NCBI GenBank assembly: GCA_009843725.1
Contig: VYCX01000479.1
Coordinates: forward strand, 1-12,668
Length of the DNA stretch: 12,668 bases
Reading direction: 5' to 3'
Source: Boseongicola sp. SB0675_bin_26
GTDB taxonomy: Bacteria > Pseudomonadota > Alphaproteobacteria > Rhodobacterales > Rhodobacteraceae
This document shows, in pieces, positions 1-6,424 of this stretch. The stretch's first letter is position 1; every line of letters starts with the position of its first letter. The position numbers and the translations under genes were made by a program. The notes under the pieces were generated by a model that did no database searches, had not been told where the DNA came from, and was given only the letters and a program-made list of their open reading frames with translations.

Positions 1-77
1 CCGGCACCAATCAACAGGGAGTCTACAGCGTGATCTTCGACTTCCGCCGCGTTCCGTTCCCCGCATCGACAAGCTGA
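1..77 (+). CDS. C-terminal fragment of a virion protein, probably major capsid protein
   Basis: The open frame enters from the left edge; the first complete codon is at 3-5 and the TGA stop at 75-77. It encodes 24 residues ending GVYSVIFDFRRVPFPASTS. The alternation of hydrophobic and charged residues looks like a terminal beta strand. The fragment is too short for a family assignment by itself. It is called probable capsid from position: it sits just before the genes for a virion-associated protein, tail adaptor and nozzle, and in podovirus genomes the major capsid gene usually lies directly upstream of these. It could instead be a head decoration or another head protein. Composition matches the GC-rich genes downstream and not the following low-GC gene. 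Confidence 0.6.
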   Translation, partial: GTNQQGVYSVIFDFRRVPFPASTS

Positions 78-95
78 AATGCAGAACCTGACCTG

Positions 96-102
96 AAGGA
101 GG
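96..102 (+). promoter_or_regulatory. Strong Shine-Dalgarno site for the 217-residue gene
   Basis: AAGGAGG at 96-102 is a near-perfect anti-16S match, spaced seven bases from the ATG at 110. It fixes the start of the downstream gene. It is clearly stronger than the sites before most other genes in the window, which rely on overlap with the preceding stop, so this gene is probably initiated independently and strongly. Confidence 0.75.
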
Positions 103-109
103 ACTTACA

Positions 110-763
110 ATGAGCAGCAGATTCCTGAAAACCGAATTGGTCCATAGGAGTTCAGACCCCATTGTCATTGCCGATCTGCGCACTTCGTTCTTGAACGTAT
201 TCCAGATCATGGCGGCGTTAGACATCACTCGGAAGGTGAAGGACGCGAAAGGCAATGTTACGGAACAGAACGTCGTTGAAATCCATTCAGATCATGTTGG
301 CGGTTTGGGTAATTCCCAGAATTACTACATATTGGACACGACAGCAGAGCAGGTGGTCGATGAGATCGAGCGGCGCATCCATTGTGAAATGGACTATGCC
401 CGCACGGGTTCGGCCCATCTTGAGCCTTCACCGCCAGTGAGATTGGGAACTGGCGGGTCGGAAAACAATCAGGCCGTGGCGGAGACAACCGTGGCCGACA
501 TCGACCTTTATCCGATCCTTCGTTTCTCAGGGCGGTCGGGTGCAACAGCGGCGAAAGCATTGGCTTCTGTCCCCTTCTCGGTCGATGTTCCTGTCTCTGC
601 CTTGGGGGTTTCGACCACTCCGCTGCCTTCGGTATCCGGGCACCTGAAAGGACCGTCGGGGACCGTATACGTGTCCAGGTCTGAGGATGGAACCAAGCTG
701 TACATGCTTGGCGAGGATGGCGCGGCGGCGTTCGGCATCACCGTCGAAGGCGTTTCGGCATGA
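110..763 (+). CDS. Unrecognised 217-residue protein, low-GC gene after the capsid
   Basis: I do not recognise a family. The start at 110 is supported by the strong AAGGAGG site. Residues 1-90 look globular and mixed alpha/beta, with a helix-like TTAEQVVDEIERRIHCEM around residues 77-94. Residues 100-130 are Ser/Gly/Pro-rich and linker-like. The C-terminal part, with a segment reading GTVYVSRSEDGTKLYMLGED, looks like beta hairpins. No signal peptide or membrane segment is visible. Location right after the probable capsid gene suggests a virion role such as a head decoration or stabilising protein, but that is inference from context only. GC content is about 48% over 121-360, against above 70% in parts of the next gene, suggesting separate or recent acquisition. 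The stop TGA (761-763) overlaps an ATG at 760. Confidence 0.8.
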   Translation: MSSRFLKTELVHRSSDPIVIADLRTSFLNVFQIMAALDITRKVKDAKGNVTEQNVVEIHSDHVGGLGNSQNYYILDTTAEQVVDEIERRIHCEMDYARTGSAHLEPSPPVRLGTGGSENNQAVAETTVADIDLYPILRFSGRSGATAAKALASVPFSVDVPVSALGVSTTPLPSVSGHLKGPSGTVYVSRSEDGTKLYMLGEDGAAAFGITVEGVSA

Positions 764-825
764 GCAGGCACGATCACGTCTTCACGGTGGAGGCAGAGGC
801 CGCCGTGCAATCCGAAAACGCCTGA
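760..825 (+). CDS. Possible 21-codon micro-ORF coupled to the 217-residue gene
   Basis: An ATG at 760-762 overlaps the preceding TGA in the classic ATGA coupling arrangement and opens a frame of 21 codons ending with TGA at 823-825. The predicted peptide is acidic (about five Asp/Glu, few hydrophobics) and starts MSRHDHVFTVEAEAAV. It fills most of the 81-base gap before the next gene, whose own Shine-Dalgarno starts at 832. No family is recognised. It could be a real small protein, or a chance frame whose translation carries ribosomes towards the next start. Only the overlap arrangement and fit to the gap support it. Confidence 0.35.
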   Translation: MSRHDHVFTVEAEAAVQSENA

Positions 826-844
826 CAACCAGAGGAAAACGAAC

Positions 845-1546
845 ATGGAAACTGCAATGCAAACAGACCTGAGCGTCCAGCCGGAAGGCTCGGTGCTCGC
901 CGACCCCGGCCAGATCGAGCAGGCGGCGGCGATGATGAACGTGCCCGTGCAGGCCCAGGCGCGGCGCGACAGCAAGGGCGGCCTGATCTACGGCGACCCG
1001 GACCACGGCGGGCAGGACGAGGCGTTCGTCGAGTTCTACCGGAACCCCGTCGCCGACGCCGACTACATCAGGAAGGAGTTTCCCGGCGACAGGTTCTTCA
1101 AGGTGGACCGCCCCGTCACGGAGGAGGACAAGCTGGAATACGCCCGCAAGTGGGCGCTCTACCAGCAGTCCGAGGACCAGACGAAGGGCCAGACCCGGCT
1201 TCGCAACGTGGCCTGGCTGGACGAGGCGATGAAGGCAAGGCTTGCCGAGAAGCGCGTCTTCACGCTGGAGCAGCTGGCCGGGCTGACCGACACCCATCTC
1301 GACCACCTGGGGCCTGGCGTCGCCAAGGTGCGGGACAAGGCGCGGGGCGCGTTGGCCAGGCAGCAGCAGTTCGACCAGAAGGACGCGATGGTCGAGAGGA
1401 TCACGGCGCTTGAGGGCCAGAACGAGAGCGTCCTCGCCGAGAACGCGAAGCTCCAGGAACAGGTGAAGGCGCTCATGGCCAGGGTGGAAGGCCAGGCTCC
1501 GGCGACGAAGGCAAAGGGAACCGCGAAGGATGACGGAAAGGCTTAA
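845..1546 (+). CDS. Phage virion-associated protein with HhH-like segment and C-terminal coiled coil
   Basis: This 233-residue protein starts at ATG 845, with GAGGA at 832-836 as ribosome binding site. Residues 1-45 look disordered and Gln/Ala-rich. Residues 55-115 contain conserved-looking aromatic and charged positions (FVEFYRNP, YIRKEFPGDRFFKV). Residues 137-171, containing the stretch VFTLEQLAGLTDTHLDHLGPG, resemble a helix-hairpin-helix/SAM-like fold: helix, turn, helix and a Gly-x-Gly-like hairpin. Residues 172-216 form a probable coiled coil with regular hydrophobic spacing (ALEGQNESVLAENAKLQEQV), and the tail is Lys/Ala-rich. Proteins of this layout, with 'T.EQLA.L' followed by a coiled coil, occur near capsid genes in many tailed phages, generally without known function. 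The coiled coil suggests oligomerisation or a scaffold-like role. The gene overlaps the next one by 17 bases. Confidence 0.85.
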   Translation: METAMQTDLSVQPEGSVLADPGQIEQAAAMMNVPVQAQARRDSKGGLIYGDPDHGGQDEAFVEFYRNPVADADYIRKEFPGDRFFKVDRPVTEEDKLEYARKWALYQQSEDQTKGQTRLRNVAWLDEAMKARLAEKRVFTLEQLAGLTDTHLDHLGPGVAKVRDKARGALARQQQFDQKDAMVERITALEGQNESVLAENAKLQEQVKALMARVEGQAPATKAKGTAKDDGKA

Positions 1547-2285
1547 CGTCTTCGAGATCGCGAGGAACGTCGCGTCCGTCGTCGGAATGCGCGACATCGA
1601 TTCGCTTGTCGGCAACCCGGAGCCTCACGCACGGGCCATGGTCGTGCTGCTCAACCGGGGCTGCAAGAACATGGCCCAGATGCGGGGCACGAGCAACCAG
1701 GGCTGGATCGTGCTCACGCGGGAGTTCGCGTTCCAGACGGTCCCCGGCCAGGCGTCCTACGCCTTCCCGGACGACTACCAGGAGCTTGTGGACGGCACGG
1801 TCTGGAACAGGGACACCTACCGCGAGGCGCGGGGGCCTCTCAGCCCGACGGAGTGGCAGCGGATCAAGTCGGGGCTTGTGGAAACCACGTCCATCGCCCC
1901 GAACTTCAGGATCAGGCGCAACGTCGCCGGAACCGGCAAGGCGTTCTGGGTCGATCCCGTCCCGTCGCAGGCGCAGGACCTGGTGATCGAGTACGTCAGC
2001 AACCAGTGGCTGACGGACGCTTCCCGGACCGTCTTTCGCGGCAGGGTCGCGGCGGACACCGACCTGACCCTGTTCGACGACGACCTGGTGGAACAGGACC
2101 TGACATGGCGGTTCAAGCAGTCTCGCGGCCTGTCGTTCGCGTCGGAACTGGCCGAGTTCGAGCTTGAGCGCGACAAGCGGTTCGCCAAGGACGGCGGGCT
2201 GCGAACCATAAGGATCGGGCGGACGCCCGCCGCTGGATTGCAGGGCCAGGTCCCTGACAGCGGCTTCGGCGGCGTGACGGTTTAG
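1530..2285 (+). CDS. Podovirus tail adaptor (head-tail connector, gp4/gp11-like)
   Basis: This 251-residue protein probably forms the ring between portal and tail nozzle, the role of P22 gp4 and T7 gp11. Supporting sequence: an N-terminal helical region with LLNRGCKNMAQMR near 40-52; the characteristic SYAFPDDYQELVDGTVW at 76-92; GPLSPTEWQ at 102-110; a beta strand with VIEYVSNQWL near 152-161; and helices with many charged residues near 183-220. The 'YxFPxDYxxL..G.vW' and 'GPLSPxEWQ' signatures are typical of podovirus adaptors as I know the family. Length is in the usual range. Start ATG 1530 has AAAGGGA at 1513-1519 inside the previous gene, which it overlaps by 17 bases. The nozzle gene follows after four bases, matching the assembly order. 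Confidence 0.85.
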   Translation: MTERLNVFEIARNVASVVGMRDIDSLVGNPEPHARAMVVLLNRGCKNMAQMRGTSNQGWIVLTREFAFQTVPGQASYAFPDDYQELVDGTVWNRDTYREARGPLSPTEWQRIKSGLVETTSIAPNFRIRRNVAGTGKAFWVDPVPSQAQDLVIEYVSNQWLTDASRTVFRGRVAADTDLTLFDDDLVEQDLTWRFKQSRGLSFASELAEFELERDKRFAKDGGLRTIRIGRTPAAGLQGQVPDSGFGGVTV

Positions 2286-2289
2286 GCAG

Positions 2290-3909
2290 ATGAGCATAGG
2301 ATACGCGATAAACAGGGCGGCCTTGCAGGGCGCGGACCTCGGCCCGCGCAACTCGCTCGGCAAGCGCGACACGATACAGGCTCCCGTGGGCGGCTGGAAC
2401 ACCGCCGACGCCTGGGCGTCGATGAAGCCGAAATACGCCATCCAGATCGACAACTACTTTCCCGAAAGCGGGGCCGTCGTGCTGCGCCGGGGAAGCCGCG
2501 TGTCGGCGACGGGCGCGGGCACGGACTACGTGCAGACGCTGATACCGCACCAGAGCGGCACGGTCTCGAAGCTCTACGCAGTGGGCGGCGGGCAGATATG
2601 GAACGTGACCAATCCGTCACAGGTTTCCACGCTTGCAGCGGAGTCCGTCAAGGACGGCTCCTACGCCAGCGACCGCTGGCGGTTCGCGCACTTCGCGGGA
2701 TCGACCATCATGGTCAACGGCGAGGACCCGCCCGAGCGGATACAGCCGGACGGCACCATGGCGGCGGACCACAACTGGACCAAGGCGTCCGGGCAGGACG
2801 GATTGCCGTTCAGCGCGTCGGACCTGAGCCAGGTCCTGCCGTTCAAGGGCCGCCTGTTCTTCCTGCAAAAGGACACGGCCAATCTCTGGTACGGCGACCT
2901 CGGCGCGATACAGGGCGACCTGACACGGTTCGCGCTGGACCGGGTGAACGCCGACGGCGGCAACGCAATCGGGCTTGGCACCATCACGATAGATTCAGGC
3001 GAAGGCGTTGACGACCTTCTCTGCATCTTCTTCGACAACGGGTCCGTGCTTGTCTACCAGGGAACCGACATCACCAGTTCAAGCGATTGGGATTTGGTCG
3101 GCCTCTGGAAGATCGGGCGGCTGATCGGCGACAAGGCGCTCACAAAGCACGGCGGCGATCTTGTAGCCATGACCACGGATGGTTACATACCCGTGACCAG
3201 GCTCCTGCAAACCGGGCGTGTCGCGCATTCCAGCGAGATCGCCAACCTGTCGTCCAAGATCGCCAACACCGTGACGGAAAAGGCCGCGCTCCACGGCGAC
3301 ACCGTGGGCTGGGACTGCGTTCTCCACACGAACAGCAACTGGCTCCTGTTCAACGTCCCCGCCTTCGGCGGCGAGCAGCACGTCATGAACACGCAGACCG
3401 GCGCATGGTGCCGGTTCGTCGGCATGGACGCACGTTGCTGGGCGCAGTGGAAGGACAGGCTGTTCTTCGGCGGGCCGGGCGGCTCCGTCCTTGAGGCCAA
3501 CGTGGGCACCAACGACAACGGGAACCCCATCGAGGGCGACGTGCGGGGCGCGTTCCAGTATCTTGGCACGGCGATGGACAAGCGCTTCACGCTGGCGCGG
3601 GCGCTGATCGACTCGGACGCCGACGTGACGTTCACCATCGGAACCGTGACCGACTTCAACGAGGAAGGCGGGCTGGAGGCTCCGAGTTCGCTCAGGACGG
3701 GCGGCGCGGAATGGGACGAGGCCGAATGGGGCGACGATGACGATCCCGGCTCGGATTGGGCCGGAGGCACGTTCAGCCTCCAGGAGTGGCAGGCGCTGAA
3801 CCGCGACGGCACGGCCATCTCCGTCCGGCTCAGGTCTTCGACCTCCGGCGCACGAATGCGCTACTTCGCGACCGACATCATAAGCGAAACGACCCATGCA
3901 CTCCTCTAG
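2290..3909 (+). CDS. Podovirus tail hub/nozzle structural protein
   Basis: This 539-residue protein probably forms the tail tube or nozzle below the adaptor, comparable in role to T7 gp12 or P22 gp10. The N-terminus carries the family hallmark at about 30-70: QAPVGGWNTADAW, then 'A.qIDNYFPESGAVVLRRGSRV'. Repeated short beta motifs follow (KLYAVGGGQIWNVT near 94-106, STIMVNGEDPPERIQ, GRLFFLQKDTANLWYG), consistent with a beta-propeller-like body. A central conserved block contains VLVYQGTDITSSSDWDLVG and IGRLIGDKALTKHGGDL, matching what is known of these proteins in many podoviruses. The region near 475-500 is rich in Asp, Glu and Trp and may be an exposed loop. No good Shine-Dalgarno is present; AGG at 2284-2286 is close to the ATG, so coupling to the adaptor stop is likely. 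It overlaps the acetyltransferase gene by 14 bases. Confidence 0.85.
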   Translation: MSIGYAINRAALQGADLGPRNSLGKRDTIQAPVGGWNTADAWASMKPKYAIQIDNYFPESGAVVLRRGSRVSATGAGTDYVQTLIPHQSGTVSKLYAVGGGQIWNVTNPSQVSTLAAESVKDGSYASDRWRFAHFAGSTIMVNGEDPPERIQPDGTMAADHNWTKASGQDGLPFSASDLSQVLPFKGRLFFLQKDTANLWYGDLGAIQGDLTRFALDRVNADGGNAIGLGTITIDSGEGVDDLLCIFFDNGSVLVYQGTDITSSSDWDLVGLWKIGRLIGDKALTKHGGDLVAMTTDGYIPVTRLLQTGRVAHSSEIANLSSKIANTVTEKAALHGDTVGWDCVLHTNSNWLLFNVPAFGGEQHVMNTQTGAWCRFVGMDARCWAQWKDRLFFGGPGGSVLEANVGTNDNGNPIEGDVRGAFQYLGTAMDKRFTLARALIDSDADVTFTIGTVTDFNEEGGLEAPSSLRTGGAEWDEAEWGDDDDPGSDWAGGTFSLQEWQALNRDGTAISVRLRSSTSGARMRYFATDIISETTHALL

Positions 3910-4375
3910 GCCAGTCTCCTTCGCAGGAGCCGACCACGTGATCGTGCCCTGGGTGGCGCACAGGATCGGCATGGCCCCGGAGGACTTCGGGATGTGCACC
4001 GCGCTTGGAATCGCCATTGGCGACGAGTTGGTCTGCGGCGTGGTCTACAACGAGTTTCGGACATGCACCTATGGCAACTCGATGCAGGCGACCATCGCCC
4101 AGGCACGGCCCGGCTGGGCCACGAAAGCGACGCTGCGAGACATGTTTGCCTACCCGTTCGTGCAAATGGGAGTGGTCAGGCTGTGGGTCGCCACGTCACG
4201 GCGCAACAAACGCGCAAGGCGTCTGGCCGAGCGCATGGGCTTCAGGATGGAAGGCGTGGCTCGCAGGGGATGGGACGGGCAGACCGACAGCAGCGTCCTG
4301 TCAATGTTTCCAGAAGAGTGCATATGGCTGAGAGGGCAGGAAAATGGGCAAGAAGTCAGGGCCGAAGCCGCCTGA
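3896..4375 (+). CDS. GNAT-family N-acetyltransferase
   Basis: This 159-residue protein has the GNAT fold signature in its C-terminal half. VVRLWVATSRRNKRARR at 93-109 corresponds to the strand-loop-helix that binds the acetyl-CoA pyrophosphate, with a divergent RNKRAR loop as in RimJ/RimL-like members. It is followed by the LAERMGFRMEGVARRGW segment (110-126), the usual 'GF..EG..R' motif. The N-terminal 'GADHVIVPWVAHRIGM' is the usual first-helix region. The enzyme should transfer acetyl from acetyl-CoA to an amine; the substrate cannot be read from sequence. Such genes occur inside structural modules of several podovirus groups, so a role in modifying virion or host proteins is inferred. No Shine-Dalgarno is evident before ATG 3896. 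The gene overlaps both neighbours (14 and 32 bases) and so is translationally embedded. Confidence 0.88.
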   Translation: MHSSRPVSFAGADHVIVPWVAHRIGMAPEDFGMCTALGIAIGDELVCGVVYNEFRTCTYGNSMQATIAQARPGWATKATLRDMFAYPFVQMGVVRLWVATSRRNKRARRLAERMGFRMEGVARRGWDGQTDSSVLSMFPEECIWLRGQENGQEVRAEAA

Positions 4376-4622
4376 TCCGGTGAAGACGGCGGAAATGCAG
4401 ATGGAGATCAACCGGCAGGCGGCGCGTGAGAACGCGATGCTGAGCCAGATGCACCAGCAGACGCCGTTCGCCCGGACCTACTACACCGGCGAGGTCGGCA
4501 CTCCCGACCGGATGCAGCACACGGAGTTTCATCCGTTGATTCAGGCAATGCTGTTCGGTTCCGCACCGCAGGGCGGAGGCGGAGGCGGCAAGGGCGGCAG
4601 ACGCAGCCCAGGAGCGATGTGA
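4344..4622 (+). CDS. Small Gly-rich phage protein, probably virion-associated
   Basis: This 92-residue protein starts at ATG 4344 with AGAGGG at 4331-4336 seven bases upstream, inside the acetyltransferase gene. The N-terminus is basic and Pro-rich (MGKKSGPKPPDPVKTAEMQM), followed by a helix with Gln/Asn/Ala (EINRQAARENAMLSQMHQQ) and then 'TPFARTYYTGEVGT'. The last 20 residues are Gly-rich with a GGGGGGKGGRR run. Proteins with an 'MGKK..P.PPDP..TA..Q...N..AA..n' start followed by a short beta segment are common in podovirus tail/ejection modules, with no established function that I can name. The stop TGA overlaps the next ATG by one base. The same AAGGGCGGCAG motif ends this gene and occurs twice at the start of the next. 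Confidence 0.8.
   Translation: MGKKSGPKPPDPVKTAEMQMEINRQAARENAMLSQMHQQTPFARTYYTGEVGTPDRMQHTEFHPLIQAMLFGSAPQGGGGGGKGGRRSPGAM
4610..4614 (+). promoter_or_regulatory. Shine-Dalgarno that selects ATG 4622
   Basis: AGGAG at 4610-4614 lies seven bases before ATG 4622 but only four before the alternative GTG at 4619. The spacing favours the ATG, which also overlaps the previous TGA as TGATG, the arrangement used at several other junctions in this window. Confidence 0.55.
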
Positions 4623-6415
4623 TGGCCAAGGGCGGCAGCAAATCGAGTGGCGGCGGAAGCGGGGGCGGAAGCACGTCTGGCGGCGGCAAGGGCGGCAGCA
4701 GGCCGCAGCCGAACGATGGCCGTCCAAGGCTGAGGCCGTGGCAGGACACCAGCGGCAGCGGGAACGTTCTCAATCGTGCCGGTCGCTGGGTGGACGGAAA
4801 GCTCGGTGGCGACCCGAACAGCTATGACGCTCGCAGCCACCAAACCCGACAGCGGATGGCTGCCAACGTCGATCAGGGCGGAGACGGTCCCCGGCCTGCG
4901 AGCGCGGGAGCCAGACCCGGCGGCGACCGGATCATGGACAACGTGGTCGAAAGACCACCCGGCGTCATCGCCCAACACGATTACGCCGCCCCTGACCCGC
5001 AATGGGCCAGCGGCACGGGCGGACTGCTTGGCCGCATAGGGGACGTGACGGCATCCGGCCCTGACATGGGCAGCTTCCAGAAGGTCGGCGTCCTGGACCC
5101 GAGCAAGCTCCCTGGCGTCAGGAAGACCGACTTCGGTTCCCTTCCGGGGATCAGGAAGACGGACTTCGACGCCTTGCCCGGAGTCCGCAAGACGGACTTC
5201 GGCTCGCTTCCCGGCGTCCAGATCGACCCTCGCGACTACACGAACCTTGAAGCGGAGCTTGGGAACAGGCAGCAGGGCTACCAGGGCCTGCTTGGCGACC
5301 TGCAAGGGCTGCGGGACGAGCGTGGCCGGATCGCTGACAGGCTCGCCCTGTCGGGACCGGACGACTTCGGTGCCGAAAGGGAAGCGGTTTCGAGCGCCAT
5401 GTACGAGCGGGCCATGAACCTGCGAAGGGCTGACGACGAGCGGGCGCAGTCGGACCTTGAGAACAGGCTCTGGCAGAAGGGCCTCGCTCCGGGGTCGGAA
5501 GCCTACAACGAGGAACTGAACCGGCTTCAGCAAGGCCGTGACAGGGCCATGAACGACCTGTCGCTTGCCTCCGTGATGGCGGGTGCCCAGGAACACCAGA
5601 GGCTGGCCGACCTGACTTCGCGCAACAGGGCGCAGGAGTTCGGTGAAGCGGCGGGAATCTTCGACCGTGGCGGGCAGACGTTTGACCGGGGCCAGCAGGT
5701 CTTCGATTCCCAGTCCGTCATGCAGAACTTCCAGGACCAGGCGCAAAGGGACAAGTTCGCCCAGACGATGGGCCTGCGAGGATTGCTTGGCCAGGAAGGG
5801 CAGCAGCGCTTCGGCCAGGACATCGCCCTGCGCGGGCTTCTGGGCCAGGAAGGGCAGCAGCGCTACGACCAGGACACCGGATGGCGCTCTCAGCTTCAGG
5901 GCGAGGGCCGGGACCGGTTCGACCAGGACATGGGCTTCAGGGGACAGAGGTTCAACGAGGAGCAGGCGCGGTTCAACCAGGAGCTTGCGAAGCGCCAGCA
6001 GGACTTCGCGGAGATGCAGTACAGTCGGCAGGAGCCGTTCGGCCAGGTCTCCCAGCTTGCCGGACTGCTCGGAATGCCAAGCTACGCCGCTCCGCAGTAT
6101 TCCGCGCCGGACATCGTGGGCATGACCGGCTCGAACTACGCGGCAAGGGCGAACGCGGCGGCGCAGAGGACGGGCGGACTGCTCGGCCTTGCCGGATCGC
6201 TCGGCGGCGCGTTGCTGTCAGATCGCAGGGCGAAAGAGAACATTCGCGCAGTCGGCAGGCTGCACAACGGCCTGGCCGTCTACGTGTTCAACTACAAGGG
6301 GCACGACACGCCGCAAATCGGCCTGATGGCGGATGAAGTCGAGCAACTGCACCCCGATGCGGTCGGAGAACTGAACGGCGTCAAGCACGTCGATTACGCG
6401 CTGGCCGCAGCATAG
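4622..6415 (+). CDS. Repeat-bearing phage virion protein with C-terminal Peptidase_S74 intramolecular chaperone
   Basis: This protein has 597 residues from ATG 4622 (GTG 4619 is an alternative). Residues 1-60 are Gly/Ser-rich and disordered. Residues 163-195 carry three 11-residue LPGVRKTDFGS-type repeats plus a partial fourth. Residues 205-345 are helical and charged. Residues 383-454 hold four degenerate 18-residue repeats of the LRGLLGQEGQQRFGQD type. A Gly/Ala-rich stretch near 495-532 leads to the S74 domain at 533-597. That domain begins SDRRAKENIRAVGRL and continues VYVFNYKG, PQIGLMADEVEQLHPDAVG and HVDYALAA. In the family, this domain assists trimerisation and then cuts itself off; Ser533 and Lys538 have the Ser/Lys spacing of the described cleavage dyad. 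Position before the large ejection-type proteins suggests an internal or tail-associated virion protein; a fibre role is possible. Confidence 0.88.
   Translation: MAKGGSKSSGGGSGGGSTSGGGKGGSRPQPNDGRPRLRPWQDTSGSGNVLNRAGRWVDGKLGGDPNSYDARSHQTRQRMAANVDQGGDGPRPASAGARPGGDRIMDNVVERPPGVIAQHDYAAPDPQWASGTGGLLGRIGDVTASGPDMGSFQKVGVLDPSKLPGVRKTDFGSLPGIRKTDFDALPGVRKTDFGSLPGVQIDPRDYTNLEAELGNRQQGYQGLLGDLQGLRDERGRIADRLALSGPDDFGAEREAVSSAMYERAMNLRRADDERAQSDLENRLWQKGLAPGSEAYNEELNRLQQGRDRAMNDLSLASVMAGAQEHQRLADLTSRNRAQEFGEAAGIFDRGGQTFDRGQQVFDSQSVMQNFQDQAQRDKFAQTMGLRGLLGQEGQQRFGQDIALRGLLGQEGQQRYDQDTGWRSQLQGEGRDRFDQDMGFRGQRFNEEQARFNQELAKRQQDFAEMQYSRQEPFGQVSQLAGLLGMPSYAAPQYSAPDIVGMTGSNYAARANAAAQRTGGLLGLAGSLGGALLSDRRAKENIRAVGRLHNGLAVYVFNYKGHDTPQIGLMADEVEQLHPDAVGELNGVKHVDYALAAA
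5108..5221 (+). repeat. In-frame 33-base tandem repeat, 11-residue units
   Basis: Units begin at 5108, 5141, 5174 and 5207, exactly 33 bases apart. Each encodes a version of LPGVRKTDFGS; the fourth unit stops after LPGVQ. Codons differ between copies while the protein is kept, for example CTCCCTGGC, CTTCCGGGG and TTGCCCGGA. The repeat is therefore old or selected at protein level, not a fresh duplication. Confidence 0.9.
5768..5983 (+). repeat. In-frame 54-base degenerate repeat, 18-residue units
   Basis: Four units start at 5768, 5822, 5876 and 5930. The first two are closely alike (LRGLLGQEGQQRF/YxQD); the third and fourth keep mainly R, Q, F and D/E positions. The units are rich in Gln, Arg, Asp and Glu with one Phe or Tyr each, consistent with a repeated helical or fibrous segment. 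Confidence 0.8.
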
Positions 6416-6424
6416 GAGAGCGTA

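Noticed and set aside
687..872. 61-residue + strand frame spanning the gap before 845
   Set aside because: It is out of frame with both neighbours, Arg-rich and lacks a ribosome site. The 21-codon ATGA-coupled frame is the better candidate in the gap.
782..2453. Two long - strand frames (782-1615 and 1473-2453)
   Set aside because: Both are antisense to well-supported virion and adaptor genes, and their compositions are typical of shadows.
4619..4621. GTG as start of the S74 protein
   Set aside because: It is only four bases from AGGAG, and the adjacent ATG at 4622 has better spacing and overlaps the stop as TGATG. It cannot be fully excluded.
5108..5221. CRISPR-like or regulatory direct repeats
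   Set aside because: Units are contiguous, in frame, without spacers, and vary at synonymous positions, so they are protein repeats.
4541..5746. 401-residue open frame on the - strand
   Set aside because: It is antisense to the S74 protein and mirrors its repeats as low-complexity Val/Arg/Leu/Pro. There is no start context and no family.
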